Origin: Ailanthus altissimus
Taxonomy: Eukaryota > Streptophyta > Magnoliopsida > Sapindales > Simaroubaceae
Direction: 5' to 3'
Length of the DNA: 64,000 nucleotides
Assembly: GCA_946807835.1 (NCBI GenBank)
Contig: OX327700.1
Coordinates: 22,294,001-22,358,000 of the forward strand
Every line of letters starts with the position of its first letter. The stretch's first letter is position 1. Position numbers and translations under genes: made by a program. The notes below the pieces were generated by a model. It did no database searches, had not been told where the DNA came from, and saw nothing but the letters and a program-made list of their open reading frames with translations. Of the stretch, positions 13,195 through 24,770 are shown one piece after another.

Positions 13195-13570
13195 ACAATT
13201 ATTTCATTATTATATTTATCAATGTTTAAATTAGTGCCCTTATAAAATATTGGCACAATTGAAGGTATACATTAAGTAGATAAAAGTGTCAAGTCTTACT
13301 TGGCACAATATTTAGTTTAACACTAAAACTGTAGCTACTCTTCGAGAGACCCTAAAATAAAATAAATGACCAAATGAATAAATTTTAATAAAATAACAAT
13401 TGTTTTATTTAAATGATAATTATATCCACCAATGTCAAATTTAGTATCCATACAAATTATTGACACAATTTGTAGCATACATTAGGAAGATAAAAGTGTC
13501 AAGTCTCACTTGGCACGATCTTGGGTTTAACATTTAAACATTAGCAATTCCCTGAGTGACCCTGAAACAA
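13195..13570. repeat. Two-copy tandem repeat with 210-bp period
   Basis: taaaagtgtcaagtc occurs at 13281 and 13491. The surrounding blocks (tattggcacaattgaagg versus tattgacacaatttgtag, then cttggcac and a gagagaccct or gagtgaccct end) align over about 200 bp at moderate identity. It lies next to, and probably within, LTR-A copy 2. Confidence 0.75.
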
Positions 13571-16500
13571 ATTTATATTTTTTAAAAACTTCCATGATCG
13601 AACAATTCAATCCAGTGCACTACCCACATGCTCAACGAGTACACTTCACATAGTGAGACTCACTAGATTCATACCCATTTTATATCACGCAACATTTTTA
13701 TAAGTCCCTAATCGACGCCCTACATATATGTTATGAATAATACAAAATGGCGAGTTGAACTATATAAGTTGAAGTTAATCCATATTTGTACAATTCTTTT
13801 GTCATATATATTCTGGAAGAGCAGAGACAGAGATAATACCGTCTAGTTCCCTATTGCTCAACCATTAACCTAGCTTTTTAATTCGTATTCTGATAATCAA
13901 TATCTGTAAACTACTTTGCGATATTGTTTATACCATGGGAAACTCTTTCTCGAGTTTAATGCTTATGGCCATAAGACTTGCTGAATACAACCTTAAAGCA
14001 TCTGGATATTTAACTTACCTATATGTGCTGACGGATCCTATGTTTAAACACACCAGACTCAACAGTCAGATCATGAAAGATCTCTAACATATATGAAACT
14101 TAAATATAATGGATCACTCATAAGCCCACCATAGTGCTCAGGTCAAAGGACTACAAATATTACTCAACTTGAGAAGACCCTCAGTCCTCACTAAATACTT
14201 GTATATCTATATGGACTTCTACTATGTCATACCCCAGATCCAAAAAGATCTGACACACGACATAACTTACACTCATTCAATAATGTGCACTCATAATTAA
14301 TATTGCCTAAAATTTCAAACTTGAATTCTATATAGGAATTCTTAGTAAGTTGCTAATAAATTCATCACAAAATTAAACTATGAACATACTTGGTGGAATA
14401 TAAACCAAATATAATCACACTTAATAAAATAATACATAAGTATTTATTCAATAGGGATAAATCAAATATCTTAAACTACGAATCCATAAATTAAACACTT
14501 AGCAACCTAACAACTTTAGAAACCCAAAGGACAGCAGAAGCCTTACGAAATCCACTAAGCACACATGTACCTTATTTACCTGAAATCACAACAAACTATA
14601 ATGAGTATAAAACTCAGTAAGCATACTAATTTTTCATGTACTAAAATACATATACATATATGTATATACAATGTATGTTTATAATATGTTATGATAAATC
14701 AAAATCAAAATCATAATCTTATCAAATCATATGTTATATAAGCTCTTAAATATTTTTTCAAAACATATAATAGGAATACTATCACCCAACTACTACTTAG
14801 TAAGACTTCCATATCACATATTATATATTGAGTCAAATGCCACCCATCGATGATATACTATATGAGAGGAATAGCACAAGTAAGGTTTAAATTACACATA
14901 TATAATGCTTATGCCTAAAGGTAAGAGCCAAACCCTCACCTTGATCATCGGTGAGTCCACTCACATGCACCAGTACGCCACCACACATATGTGATGACTC
15001 ATTCTTCTTTTAGGTACCCATAGGATCCTCTCTACATATGGAACACATAACACATACCAATTCCAAAGGAAATGCCACACATAAAGGCTCTATAAATCAC
15101 ATAAAGTGTCTACTAAGTATATAGTGAGTTCACGCATCCTTAAAACATAAAATGTTTCTCATGGACATATTTCACTTTAAAAGCTTTATTTGTTAAACAC
15201 ATTTCATTTTCAAAAGCTCACTTTCATAAACACATGTATGTCTATGCTTAATGTCAATTCTCATAATCATAAACATATGCCTTTCATACTTCATATCAAA
15301 ATATACATTGGCATAACATAAACATATTTCAAAGCACATTTAAAAAATTATATATAAACAATTACTATATTTATTGTGATTGCAGTAAAAATCTAGTATA
15401 CTTACCTCTCAACACTTTCGAGAATAAAGCTTAATTCTCCTTAACCTATCAATGGAGATTAATCTTTTAATAAGCCTCACTATTTACACAAAATACTTTA
15501 AATAGCTCATAAAATTACACAAATTGCACTTATCACATTAAATTGTTCTAATGAATTGGTTTTTCAAAACCTGTTATTCTAACCACTTATACTAAATAAA
15601 TTTTTTTTATATATCAAATAATGTTCAATTACTCCAAAATTTGAATATGTCATTCTTGACTCATATATCTTTCTCATATATGAATATTATATAATAATTC
15701 ATACACAATCCACTTCATAAACACTATCAAATCTAAATTATTATCCTGACAAGATCAATATATTTACTAGACATATTCAGTATCCTAATTTTATAAAATT
15801 ATATACTAACTCAAAAATCATAAAACTACCACAGAATTACTACACATATCTCAATCTATGATAAATGTTTACTCAAAAATCCATGCCAAAAGTATTTTAA
15901 AACTATTTTATTCCATAACTTTAAAATTTTGTTAATCAAATACTGTAATGAGCTGATACACTTTAGAAAATCATAACAATTTTATCACATTAATCTAAAT
16001 GCTCAATTTTGAATATTAGATATGTAAAATTATCATATTTCATAAATTTATAATTTTTTAGGATCATTTAGCAGATAAAAATTTATTCATCACTTAAGCA
16101 TATTGTTAACACAAAATTTTTAGAATTTCAGGGTCATTTTCGTAAATTCACTAAAAATTTAATTTGTGAAATTTTCAATAGATTCAAAGTCTCAAATGAT
16201 TATAAACATGTATAGTTTCATATTCATAAAAATCAAAATCAGAATCAAAGTACAAAAATTTACAAAATTCTTAGATCAATATACTATCAAGTAGAAATTC
16301 TGCAAATCCATCATGATTCATCAAGTTATCTATATAATCATCATCAATTCTCAATATATCTAAAAAAATACATATCAAATTCCTAATTTTGTATATTTTC
16401 AGAAATAAAAACTTAAATAAATTAACTTAATTAACACTAAGAAACTAAAAAAGAGTTATGATATACCTCTTAAAGCTTAAAATTCTAATTTCTTATTCTT

Positions 16501-17245
16501 TTTCTTCTTTGTCTTCTCTTTCTCTCCCCTCTCTTTCTCTAATTTCTCTCTCTAAAAGGGGTGGCTTGACTAAAATGAGTGAATTAAGGTTACAAATATA
16601 TATTTTTATACTAAGAGGCTAATTTTTAATATTTACGAATTAGTCTCCAAATCTTTCAATGTATTACAATTTGGTCCCAAAACTAAATTTAAAGTCTTGC
16701 AAATAAACTCAATACTAATAATAGGTCATTAATCTATACAAACAATACTAATAACAATACATAAATCAAGTATCACTCACATACAAATAAAATATGAATA
16801 TTATATATATAAATATTTATTCTTACCAGTTGTGGATAAGTGGTTACTACACACTAAACTTATGGTCTACTTAAACTAACAATCTGGACAATTTAGGTAT
16901 AGATATACACTTATCTATATAAATCAGTTCTACTCGATAGACCATGTGTCGTTGAAAATAGATCAAGAACATACTTGCACAATGACATTTCCTAGCAATG
17001 CTTGCAACTCTTTGTAACTATATCATTATTAGTATATTCCTAGGTCTTTATCCCATTTTAGACAATGTTCTAACTCTTTAGACCTGATCCGAACTCCTTT
17101 AGATCAATACAATGTCTAAAATGTTACAAGCATATTGCCTTATAAGAAATAATTAGCGATTTAATAAAATATTTATTTATTGCATAAGTATAAAAATATA
17201 ATATTCATACAAAATTGGGATGGCACATGAGCACAAATCCTAACA
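13571..17245 (-). mobile_element. LTR of family A, copy 2 (split by a solo LTR)
   Basis: 13600-14224 and 16857-17245 align with 900-2046 of copy 1 and with 57180-58003 of copy 3. Shared landmarks are the ctcaacgagtacacttcac block, gcttatggccataagact, the ggatcactcataagcccacc block, the tgacatttcctagcaatg block and a terminal gcacaaatcctaaca. On the minus strand it begins TGTTAGGATTTG at 17245. The run is broken at 14224/16852 by the solo LTR described separately. The right flank is decayed Copia C sequence; the left limit is uncertain by several hundred bases. Confidence 0.75.
14225..16851 (+). mobile_element. 2.6-kb solo LTR inserted in LTR-A copy 2
   Basis: Both boundaries come from comparison with the intact family-A copy at 57.5 kb, where the sequence cctactaaattcatgg is continuous. 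Here it is interrupted after ttctacta by TGTCATACCCCAGATCC and resumes as cactaaacttatgg after a CTACA terminus. The insert therefore has TG...CA ends and a target duplication TACTA (14220-14224) / CACTA (16852-16856) with one mismatch. It is 2627 bp long and holds no ORF of note. TGTCATACCCC starts and such lengths are typical of some Ty3/Gypsy LTRs; assignment to Gypsy is inference. An actcagtaagca motif lies at about 14611-14622. Orientation is taken from the TGTCATACCCC end. Confidence 0.8.
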
Positions 17246-18996
17246 CATACTTTATGAATTCATTCACCCGCACTAACATATATAACCCTCCATAGTGAGA
17301 ATACTTCAAAACCTAGTCAAAGGCAATCCAAAGCACAAAAAAAATTATTACGTCTTATACAAACCGAGCCAAAATAAGGAATTCATGTACCAAAGGCTTA
17401 TTTAAGTCAAAAGAATAAGCAAATTACTGGTGATTCTACTCCTATATCAGTATATAAGGTAATGAAGAATGTGAAATAAAAAAATGGCCATGAAAGAAGA
17501 ATATTATACTCTTATAAGAAATAAAACTTGGTCTTTAGTACCAGCAAGTGAGGCAACTAAGCTAGTAGACAATAAATGGATCTTTAGTATCAAGTATAAT
17601 CTAAATGATTCATCTCCAACATAAAGCTAGAGTGGTAGTCAAAGGCTTTTTACAGACTCCAGAAATTGATTACTTGAAAACATTCATCCTAGTTATTAAA
17701 GCCTCCATAATAAGGGTTGTATTGAGTCTTATAGTGATGCATATTGACCAATAAGACAAATAGATGTTAATAATACCTTTCTAAATGGCCATCTAACAGA
17801 AGCAGTATTCATGAAGTAACCTAAAAGGTTTATTGACTCTTCTAAACCATCTTATATTTATAATTTACATAAAGCCCTTATGGTTTGAAACAAGCTCCAA
17901 AAGCTTTGTATGATAAGTTGAAGTTAGCATTGTTATAATGGCATTTTTAGAATTGCAAATCAGACACTTCTATGTTTATTAGGGGTGAAAATGCCAAAGT
18001 GGTACTTGTATTAGTTTATATTGATGATATATTGGTGATTGGAAATAATTCTTCTTCATTAGAGTCATTCATCAAGTGTCTCAATAATACATTAAATTGA
18101 AGGATTTAAGACACTTCAATTATTTTCTAAGAATAGAAGTTACCCCACAAAATCTAGACTGCACTTGTCATAGGTTAAGTATATTAATGATATACTAAAA
18201 AGAGCAAATATACTCAACTGTAATACATATGATACTCCAATAAGTCTGGGCCAAAAACTAATAGCCGTTGATGTATAATTATTTACATCCTTTCTTATAC
18301 AAAAGAATTGTTGAGGCATTATAGTATACCACATTGCCTAGACCTGAAATATCATTCTCAGTACACAAGCTGAGTTAATTCTTGACTGTACTAATAGTCC
18401 ATTATTGGGAAGCTTGTAAATGTTTATTAATTCTTGACTGTACTAATAGTCCATCATTGGCAAGCTTGTAAATGTGTACTCAGATATCTCAAGGGAATCT
18501 CATATTATGGAATTGATTTTGTTGATTCAGGAGGTTATTTTTTGACAGGTTTTGCAGGTGTTGATTAGGGAAATAATCCTAATGATAAAAGATCCATTGG
18601 ATGCATCTATGTTTTTTTAGATGATAACTTAGTTTCTTGGTCATCTAAGAAATAAAATGTAGTGTCCAAGTCTAGTACAGAGACCGAATATAGGGCTCTA
18701 GCTTAGTGAAGTGTTGTGGTTTACTTTTTTGCTTGAAGAGCTACGTGTGAAACCAATTGCAGTACCAATAATTTAGTGTGACAACCAAACACTCAAGCCT
18801 TTGTACTCTCTAGTCTTTCACTCTTAAACCAAGCATATCGAATTAGATGTTCATTTTATAAAATAAAAAAAATATGGCTAATAATCAGGTTGAAGTAAGA
18901 TATGTACCACGTGTTGACCAAACAACTGGCATACTTACTAAATCCCTTGCATTTTTAAATTTCAATGTTCATAAATCCAAGCTCAAGGTTGTGCCT
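17246..18996 (+). pseudogene. Copia C reverse transcriptase-RNase H remnant
   Basis: Plus-strand frames give, in order, the RT entry region (LVDNKWIFSIKYN at about 17560), HKARVVVKGFLQTPE (17620), RT core with a YIDDIL-like catalytic motif (18020), KDLRHFNYFLRIEV (18100) and RNase H pieces up to 18960. The 3' end runs into element D at 18997, in the tail where the polypurine tract of C should follow. That tract (gcttgaaaagggagggggga) reappears at 24305, directly before the 3' LTR of C. This shows that D inserted here. Stops and frameshifts are abundant. Confidence 0.8.
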
Positions 18997-19465
18997 TGTT
19001 AAGGAAGTAAAGAAAGGGCTGCTAGTCATGAAAGACTCATTAAGAATAACACAGCAAAAAGAAGAAGTCCAACTTGATTTCAGCCCAGTCTTTGCACAAG
19101 GTATACCAGTTGCTGTGGTAACAAATATGCCAGCTACTACAGAGTCATTATGCCAGCTCATTACCCCCAAAAAGATTCTTGCCCGTAACTACCTTCCTCA
19201 AGCAAATGATAGTACAATCATTTGCAGCAAGATAAAAGAATATCCAAGGGACAACATTGGTACAGATGGTATACCAGAATTTGATCCTGGCCAAATATCA
19301 CAGCTGGAAGAATATTCTAGAATGGATTAGTTTTTGAAATGAAAATTGATATAGATGTATATATATATTGTGCAATACACCAAGAGTAGCGTGTGCTTCT
19401 TTTTATAAAAATAAGTGTAATTTTGTCCTCAAGAAAAGCAGAGTAAAAACATTAATTTTCAAGTT
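18997..19465 (+). repeat. 5' LTR of element D
   Basis: Starts TGTTAAGGAAG and ends ATTTTCAAGTT, directly followed by the primer-binding site. Compared with the 3' LTR it has about 30 substitutions and small length differences, including one 3-bp indel (gtaacaaat versus gtaaat). Contains a 100-codon ORF from 19029 to 19330 that is open in both LTRs. Confidence 0.9.
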
Positions 19466-19477
19466 TGTATCAGAGCC
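19466..19477 (+). other. Primer-binding site of element D
   Basis: tgtatcagagcc follows the 5' LTR and matches, with one change, the 3' end of initiator methionine tRNA (canonical TGGTATCAGAGC), the primer used by most plant Copia elements. Confidence 0.75.
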
Positions 19478-20481
19478 ATGGAAGGTGCCTTATCTGATCG
19501 AGCAGAACAAAGCAGTGCCTCCTACAGTACCCTAACCTTACCAGTAAATCAAAGCACAAATACATTCACCTTTATAACACCTATCAAACTCACAAACTTG
19601 AATTATCCACTATGGAAATCACAAGTCATTCCAAGTGTAAGAGCTAATGGCCTATTGAATTTTTTGGATGGCACAAATAAGTGTCCTAATCCAGTCTTAA
19701 TGAGAGCTGATGAACAACAGAATATAATAAGAGTACCAAATCCAGAATATGATGTCTGGATCAAGACTGATCAAGCATTGATGAGCTGGTTGCTCTCCTC
19801 CATGACAAAGTCAACTTTGACTTCTGTTGTTGAGTGCACCAACTCAAGTGAAGTCTGGACAACTCTAGCCAGATAGTTTGGAGCTCACTCTAAGGCAAGA
19901 GTTTCACAGCTCAGAGCTCGAATACAGACTCTTAAGAAGGGTTCACTTTCGATGCATGGTTATTTCACAATGATGAAGGGCTTTGCTGATGATTTAAGGG
20001 CTGCTGGAGACTTATCAGCAATGATCATCTGATAAGTCTAATTTTTGGAGGAATAGAGAAGGATTATGACCTTGTGGTAGTTAATGTAGACTCAAATCTA
20101 GAAAGTGTTCCTTTACAGACTGTATATGCAATGCTACTCTGTCAAGAGAATAGGATTGAGAGAGACCAATCACACCGAAATGTTGAAATGAGAAACTATA
20201 AAGCTAGCTATGCAAACAGTGGACCTCAAAATAGAAGGAGCTACACTGAAAATGACAGATCAATGGGGAAAAATCAGTACTGGAGGCAGAACCAAGGAAA
20301 CTCAGAAAATCAAAGTGATTTTCAAAACAAAGGAAAAACACAAGGCACTAACAACAAACCACCCTCTAAATATGCAAATGAAATCTGTCAGATTTGCTTC
20401 AAAAAGGGTCAAATTGCTGCTGAGTGTTGGCACAGGTTTAAGAAAGACTTTATGCCAAGGAATCCTGGTTACAAGAACTAG
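19478..20481 (+). pseudogene. Element D gag (capsid-nucleocapsid), broken
   Basis: The ATG at 19478 directly follows the primer-binding site. Residues 25-130 form the retrotransposon gag domain with LTNLNYPLWKSQVIPSVRAN and YDVWIKTDQALMSWLLSSMT, characteristic of RE1-type Copia. A TAG stop follows codon 132 (19874-19876); the frame continues through QLRARIQTLKKGSLSMHGYF to about 20030, where a frameshift moves it to the frame of 20041-20481. The zinc knuckle near the end reads CQICFKKGQIAAEC: C-x2-C-x4-H-x4-C with the histidine replaced by glutamine, so zinc binding should be lost. It ends in a TAG before the protease. Confidence 0.9.
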
Positions 20482-22130
20482 AGAAGAGCTTACGTTGCTA
20501 CACCAGAAGATATAAATGATCCAATATGGTACTTGGACAGTGGAGCCACGGATCACATCACCAATAGACTGGGGAACCTGAATACAACTTCAAAATACAA
20601 AGATAATATCTTTCTTACTGTTGAAAATAGTGCGAAAATTATCATTACTCATATTGGAAATACTGAACTAATTTTACCCAATATCAAAGTGACACAAAAA
20701 ATTTACCTTAATGATGTTTTGGTTGTTCCACATATCACCAAAAATCTGGTCAGCATATCTAAACTTGTATATGATAACAATTTTTACATAGTGTTCTAAA
20801 AACTTTGTGTCTTATGAAGGACAAAATACAGGGGAGGGTGCTGCTTCAAGGAGTGGCTAAAGGAGGTCTCTATCTGTTGCAAATCAAGTCATCATCACTC
20901 ATAAATAATACTAGCTAAGTTCATCTTTCTGAATCAACACACACCAGTCCAGTCCACGAGTCTATGTTATCAGTGTCTTCATTTCTTTCAGAGTCAGTAG
21001 CAAATGAATCTAGAGTCAAGGAAAAACTTAAGCTATGGCATAATAGGTTAGGACATCTCAATGTCTCAACTCTAAAAAAGACTTTACAATCTTGTAATAT
21101 ATTGAATTTCAATGAAAAGAGATACTCTGATCTTTGTACTGCCTATCAAATGGGAATTTTAACAGACTTAGTTTTGGACCATTTGATAATATTACAGAAT
21201 ACCCTCTTGATTTGATACACTCAGACTTATAGAGACCTACACCAATTCCTTCAAATCAAGGTTTCAGATACTATATTGCCTTTATTGATGATAAAACTAG
21301 ATTTACTTAGCTATTTCCCTTGATTACTAAATCTGATACACTGACCACCTTTATCCATTTCAAAACACAAATTGAAAAGTCCTTGGAAAGAAAAATCAAA
21401 ACACTCAAATGTGACATGAGTAGTGAATTCCGAAGCTTTGAAAACTATCTGCATCAAGAGGGAATCAAAAGCAGATATTCTTGCCCTTATACTCATCACC
21501 AAAATTGTAGGGTTGAAAGAAAACATAGACAAATAACTGAAACTGGTCTTGCTCTCCTAGCTCACTCATATCTTCTCTTGAAATTCTAGTGGGAAGCTTT
21601 TAGTATTGCCACCTATGTGATCAACAGAACGTGCACTTCTTTGTTGAATAATATAACCCCTTTTGAGACACTATATCACAAACAACCTGATTATTTATTA
21701 ATTAAAAGTCTTTGGGTGTGAATGCTACCTTTTCTTAAGACCTTACAACCACCACAAACTTGATTTTCACTCATTAAAATGTGTCCTCCTTGGTCTGAGC
21801 TCATATTACAAAGGATATCTTTGCTTGCATCATTCAGGAAGGATATATATTGCTAGACATGTCAAATTTAATGAGATATCCTTCCCTTTTTACAATGATA
21901 GCAATTTCAATAAGATAGTTCCTACATCAAACATTGAGACCAAAACCCTTATGCACCAGTTCTACACAATTTCATCCCTTCAAGTTCCTACAACTGCAAC
22001 TGATAGAGACATCCAGAGCACTACTTTAAGAAACAACATCTCCATTGCAAATCCACCAGACCACCTTGACAACATTAGTACACCACCATTAACTAATCAT
22101 TCTTCACCAGCAAACCAAACACCAACATAA
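20482..22130 (+). pseudogene. Element D protease and integrase, broken
   Basis: The aspartic protease starts around 20524 with IWYLDSGATDHIT, the DSGA active-site motif. It runs to the VPHITKNLVSISKL motif (20725-20770). GAG-pre-integrase lies at 21030-21200 (KLWHNRLGHLNVSTLKK; the HxxxH zinc ligands are partly kept). The integrase core (21210-21590) retains parts of the D,D-35-E region, the SSEFRSFENYLHQEGI segment and an HQN-RVERKHRQITETGLALL end. From 21820 to 22130 is the linker before RT (HSGRIYIARHVKFNE, then a Ser/Thr/Pro-rich spacer). At least four stops or frameshifts separate these blocks. Confidence 0.85.
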
Positions 22131-22136
22131 GAACCA

Positions 22137-23030
22137 GTGCTGTCAGAACTTCCCCCACCACCCCAGAATAATATCCTATCTCCTTCTCAACCCATATCCA
22201 ACATTCACCCTATGATAACTAGAGCTAAAGCAGGGATTTTCAAACCAAAAGCCTACATACACTCAATTTTCCCCAGCCAATCCATCTCAACACCAAAGAA
22301 TGCAAAATCAGCACTGTCTGATCCATTGTCAAAATTTACTATGCAACAAGAATTTGCAACTCTTCAGAGAAACAAGACATGGAGTCCAGTGCCATATACT
22401 TCAGGCATGAGATTGATAGGCAACAAATGGATTTTCAAAATTAAAGAAAATCCAAATGGAACTGTTGCTAAATTGAAGGCTAGACTTGTCGCCAAAGGAT
22501 TTCATCAAACTCCGGGCTTGGACTACACTGAAACTTTCAATTCTGTCATCAAGTCATCCACAATCAGAATTATCTTGAGTCTTGCAGTATCTATAGATTG
22601 GGACCTTAGACAAGTAGATATCAACAATGCATTCCACAATGGCCAGTTAACTGAATCAGTCTACATGATACAACCTGAGGACTTTGTTGACAAAAATCAA
22701 CCTCATTATGTATGTAAACTGACCAAGGCCTTGTATGGTCTTAAACAAGCTCCAAGGGCTTGGTTTAATAAGTTAAAATACACACTTACTCAATGGGGAT
22801 ATTGCTGCTCTAGAAGTGATACATCACTATTTTACAACACTCAACACCAGACCTTTACTTTACTTCTCATCTATATAGATGATATTATTATTATAGGAAG
22901 TTATTCTTCTTTGGTTGAGGATTTAATTCAGAATCTGAGCAATACTTTTGCTTTAAAAGATCTGGGACATCTACACTACTTCCTGGGTGTTGAAGTGACC
23001 ATAACCAATTCAGCTCTTTATCTATGTTAA
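22137..23030 (+). pseudogene. Element D reverse transcriptase
   Basis: A 297-codon open stretch holds almost the whole Copia RT domain (RVT_2): NKTWSPVPYTSGMRLIGNKW, KLKARLVAKGFHQTPGLDY, VDINNAFHNGQL (first catalytic aspartate), ALYGLKQAPRAWF and LIYIDDIIIIGS with the paired catalytic aspartates, followed by LKDLGHLHYFLGVEV. This is the best-preserved retroelement domain in the window. It is cut by a TAA after LYLC at 23028-23030; the same frame then continues (SKYIKDLIDRTNMLKCKGVD). Called pseudogene because it is internal to a broken polyprotein. Confidence 0.9.
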
Positions 23031-23066
23031 TCCAAGTATATTAAAGACCTCATTGACAGAACCAAC

Positions 23067-23825
23067 ATGCTGAAATGTAAGGGAGTTGACACACCTATAT
23101 CAACAAGATACAAATTAAGCAAATTAGATGGTGATCCCTTCATCCATCCCACACTGTATCGAAGTGTTATTGGGGGTTTGCAATACCCTACACTCACCAG
23201 GCCTGAACTAAGTTATGCAGTCAACAAACTTAGTCAATTTATGTCTAACCCTCTTCAATCACACTGGATAGCATGCAAAAGAGTCCTTAGATATCTCAAG
23301 GCTACTTCCAACCTTGGACTATTATACAAATGTTCCGGTAATAATCACATTACAGCTTACTCTGACTCAGATTGGGGCTCAGACACTAATGATAGGAGAT
23401 CTATCAGTGGCTATGCAGTTTATCTTAGGGATAATTTAGTATCATGGAGTTCCAAAAAGTAATATGTCGTTACAAGGTCCAGTATTGAGGCTGAGTACAG
23501 GGCATTGGCTCACACTGCAATTGAAATCTCTTGGTTACAATCCTTACTTAATGAGCTCCAAATAAATTCTTCTACACCTCCAACAATCTGGAGTGACAGT
23601 GTCAGCGCTGCTGCAATGGCAGCCAACCCTGTTTACCATGCACGAACAAAACATATTGAAATCGACCTCAATTTTGTTCGAGATAAAGTTACAGATGGAA
23701 AGCTCCAAGTCAAGTTTATTTCCAGCAATCATCAAATTGCTGACTTATTAACCAAACCCTTGTCATCTACTCAATTCAGCTATCTTCAGACAAGCTCATG
23801 GTGTCACCAAGACCCATGCACTTGA
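23067..23825 (+). pseudogene. Element D RNase H
   Basis: Continues the RT frame: YRSVIGGLQYPTLTRPELSY, AYSDSDWGSDTNDRRSISGY with the catalytic aspartates, then a TAA after WSSKK (23460-23462). The frame continues through SSIEAEYRALAHTAIEISWL, WSDSVSAAAMAANPVYHART, KHIEIDLNFVRDKV and ADLLTKPLSSTQF to the terminal stop at 23823-23825. This is the complete Copia RNase H order with one internal stop. It ends right at the polypurine tract. Confidence 0.9.
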
Positions 23826-23833
23826 GGGGGGGA
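23823..23833 (+). other. Polypurine tract of element D
   Basis: tgaggggggga immediately precedes the 3' LTR start TGTTAAGG, the position and composition expected for the plus-strand primer. Confidence 0.85.
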
Positions 23834-24299
23834 TGTTAAGGAAGTAAAGAAAGGGCTACTGGTCATGAAAGACTCATCAAGAACAACACAACAAAAAGAA
23901 GAAACCCAACCTGATTTTAGCCTAGTCTCTACACAAGGTGTACCAGCTGCTGTGGTAAATATGCCAGCTACTGCAGAGTCACTATGCCAGCTCATTACCC
24001 CCAAAAAGATTCTTACCCGTAACTACCTTCCTCAAGCAAATGATAGTACAATCATTTGCAACAAGACAAAAGAAGATCCAAGGGACAGCATTGGTACAGA
24101 TGGTATACCAGAATTTGATCCTGGCCAAATATCACAGCTAGAAGAATATTCTAGAATGGATTAGTTTTTTAAATAAAAATTGATATAGATGTATATATAT
24201 ACTGTGCAATACACCAAGAGTAGCGTGTGCTTCTTTCTGCAAAAACAAGTGTAATTTTGTCCTTAAGAAAAGCAGAGTAAAAACATTAATTTTCAAGTT
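23834..24299 (+). repeat. 3' LTR of element D
   Basis: Starts directly after the polypurine tract with TGTTAAGGAAG and ends ATTTTCAAGTT. The next five bases, CCTTG, repeat the left flank. The 99-codon ORF 23865-24164 corresponds to the one in the 5' LTR. Confidence 0.9.
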
Positions 24300-24327
24300 C
24301 CTTGAGCTTGAAAAGGGAGGGGGGAGG

Positions 24328-24770
24328 GTAGACTATGTAAATTGTGATAAGATTGAGGTGGTGTTACAATGTTAGTATTATAGTGCATTTCTGTGTTCAT
24401 GTTGAAGATGCTGAGTTGATAATGAAGTGGAAAGATCAAAGTGAGCCAAGGCAATTATTGTGATGTTATTGAAGTGGAAAGATCAAAGTAGTTGGCAAAA
24501 TCAAAGTCTGAGTGCATAAATCAAAGTAGTTGGCAAAGGAAAGATTTGAAAGTCTGTTATAATTAATTTTTCCCGCCAATATATAAATTCTGCAGTCTGT
24601 TAGTATTTTTCTTAAGTTACGAATCCATTGCCACGTGTACTTCATATTATTATATATATATATGTAAAAACTGTAAATCTTATCAATCGTCCATAAAGAA
24701 ATTCATTTGACACACAAAGCATTTCATTTTCTTTGTTTTCTCTGTTTTCTCTCTCAGTTTCTCTCTTACC
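24328..24770 (+). repeat. 3' LTR of Copia element C
   Basis: Matches 7612-8047. It is preceded by the polypurine run aaaagggaggggggaggg (24311-24328), which belongs to C and was separated from its RNase H by element D. The right end is placed at the ctcttaccaaaca block but is uncertain. A short (TA)n run lies at about 24648-24662. Confidence 0.75.

Larger units (their letters stand above)
18997..24299 (+). mobile_element. Copia element D, nearly complete
   Basis: Two LTRs of 469 and 466 bp (18997-19465 and 23834-24299) with roughly 93 percent identity by eye enclose a primer-binding site, gag, protease, integrase, RT, RNase H and a polypurine tract in canonical Copia order. CCTTG occurs at both outer edges (18994-18998 and 24300-24304) as the target duplication; on the left its last two bases overlap the TG of the LTR. 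The protein motifs resemble RE1/RE2-type Copia elements. Total length 5.3 kb. The polyprotein has about half a dozen stops or frameshifts, so the copy is dead but is the youngest in this nest. Confidence 0.9.
7612..24770 (+). mobile_element. Old Copia element C, opened by nested insertions
   Basis: The same roughly 430-bp sequence occurs at 7612-8047 and 24328-24770 in the same orientation: gactatgtaaattgtg at the start, tcccgccaatat in the middle, aaagaaattcatttgacaca near the end. Between the copies, plus-strand gag, protease, integrase, then RT and RNase H remnants appear in order, interrupted by repeats and other elements. This is best read as one Copia element of about 6-7 kb expanded to 17 kb by the 512-bp array, LTR-A copy 2 with its own insert, and element D. 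The exact outer boundaries and target duplication could not be fixed, because both LTR termini are decayed. Confidence 0.75.
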
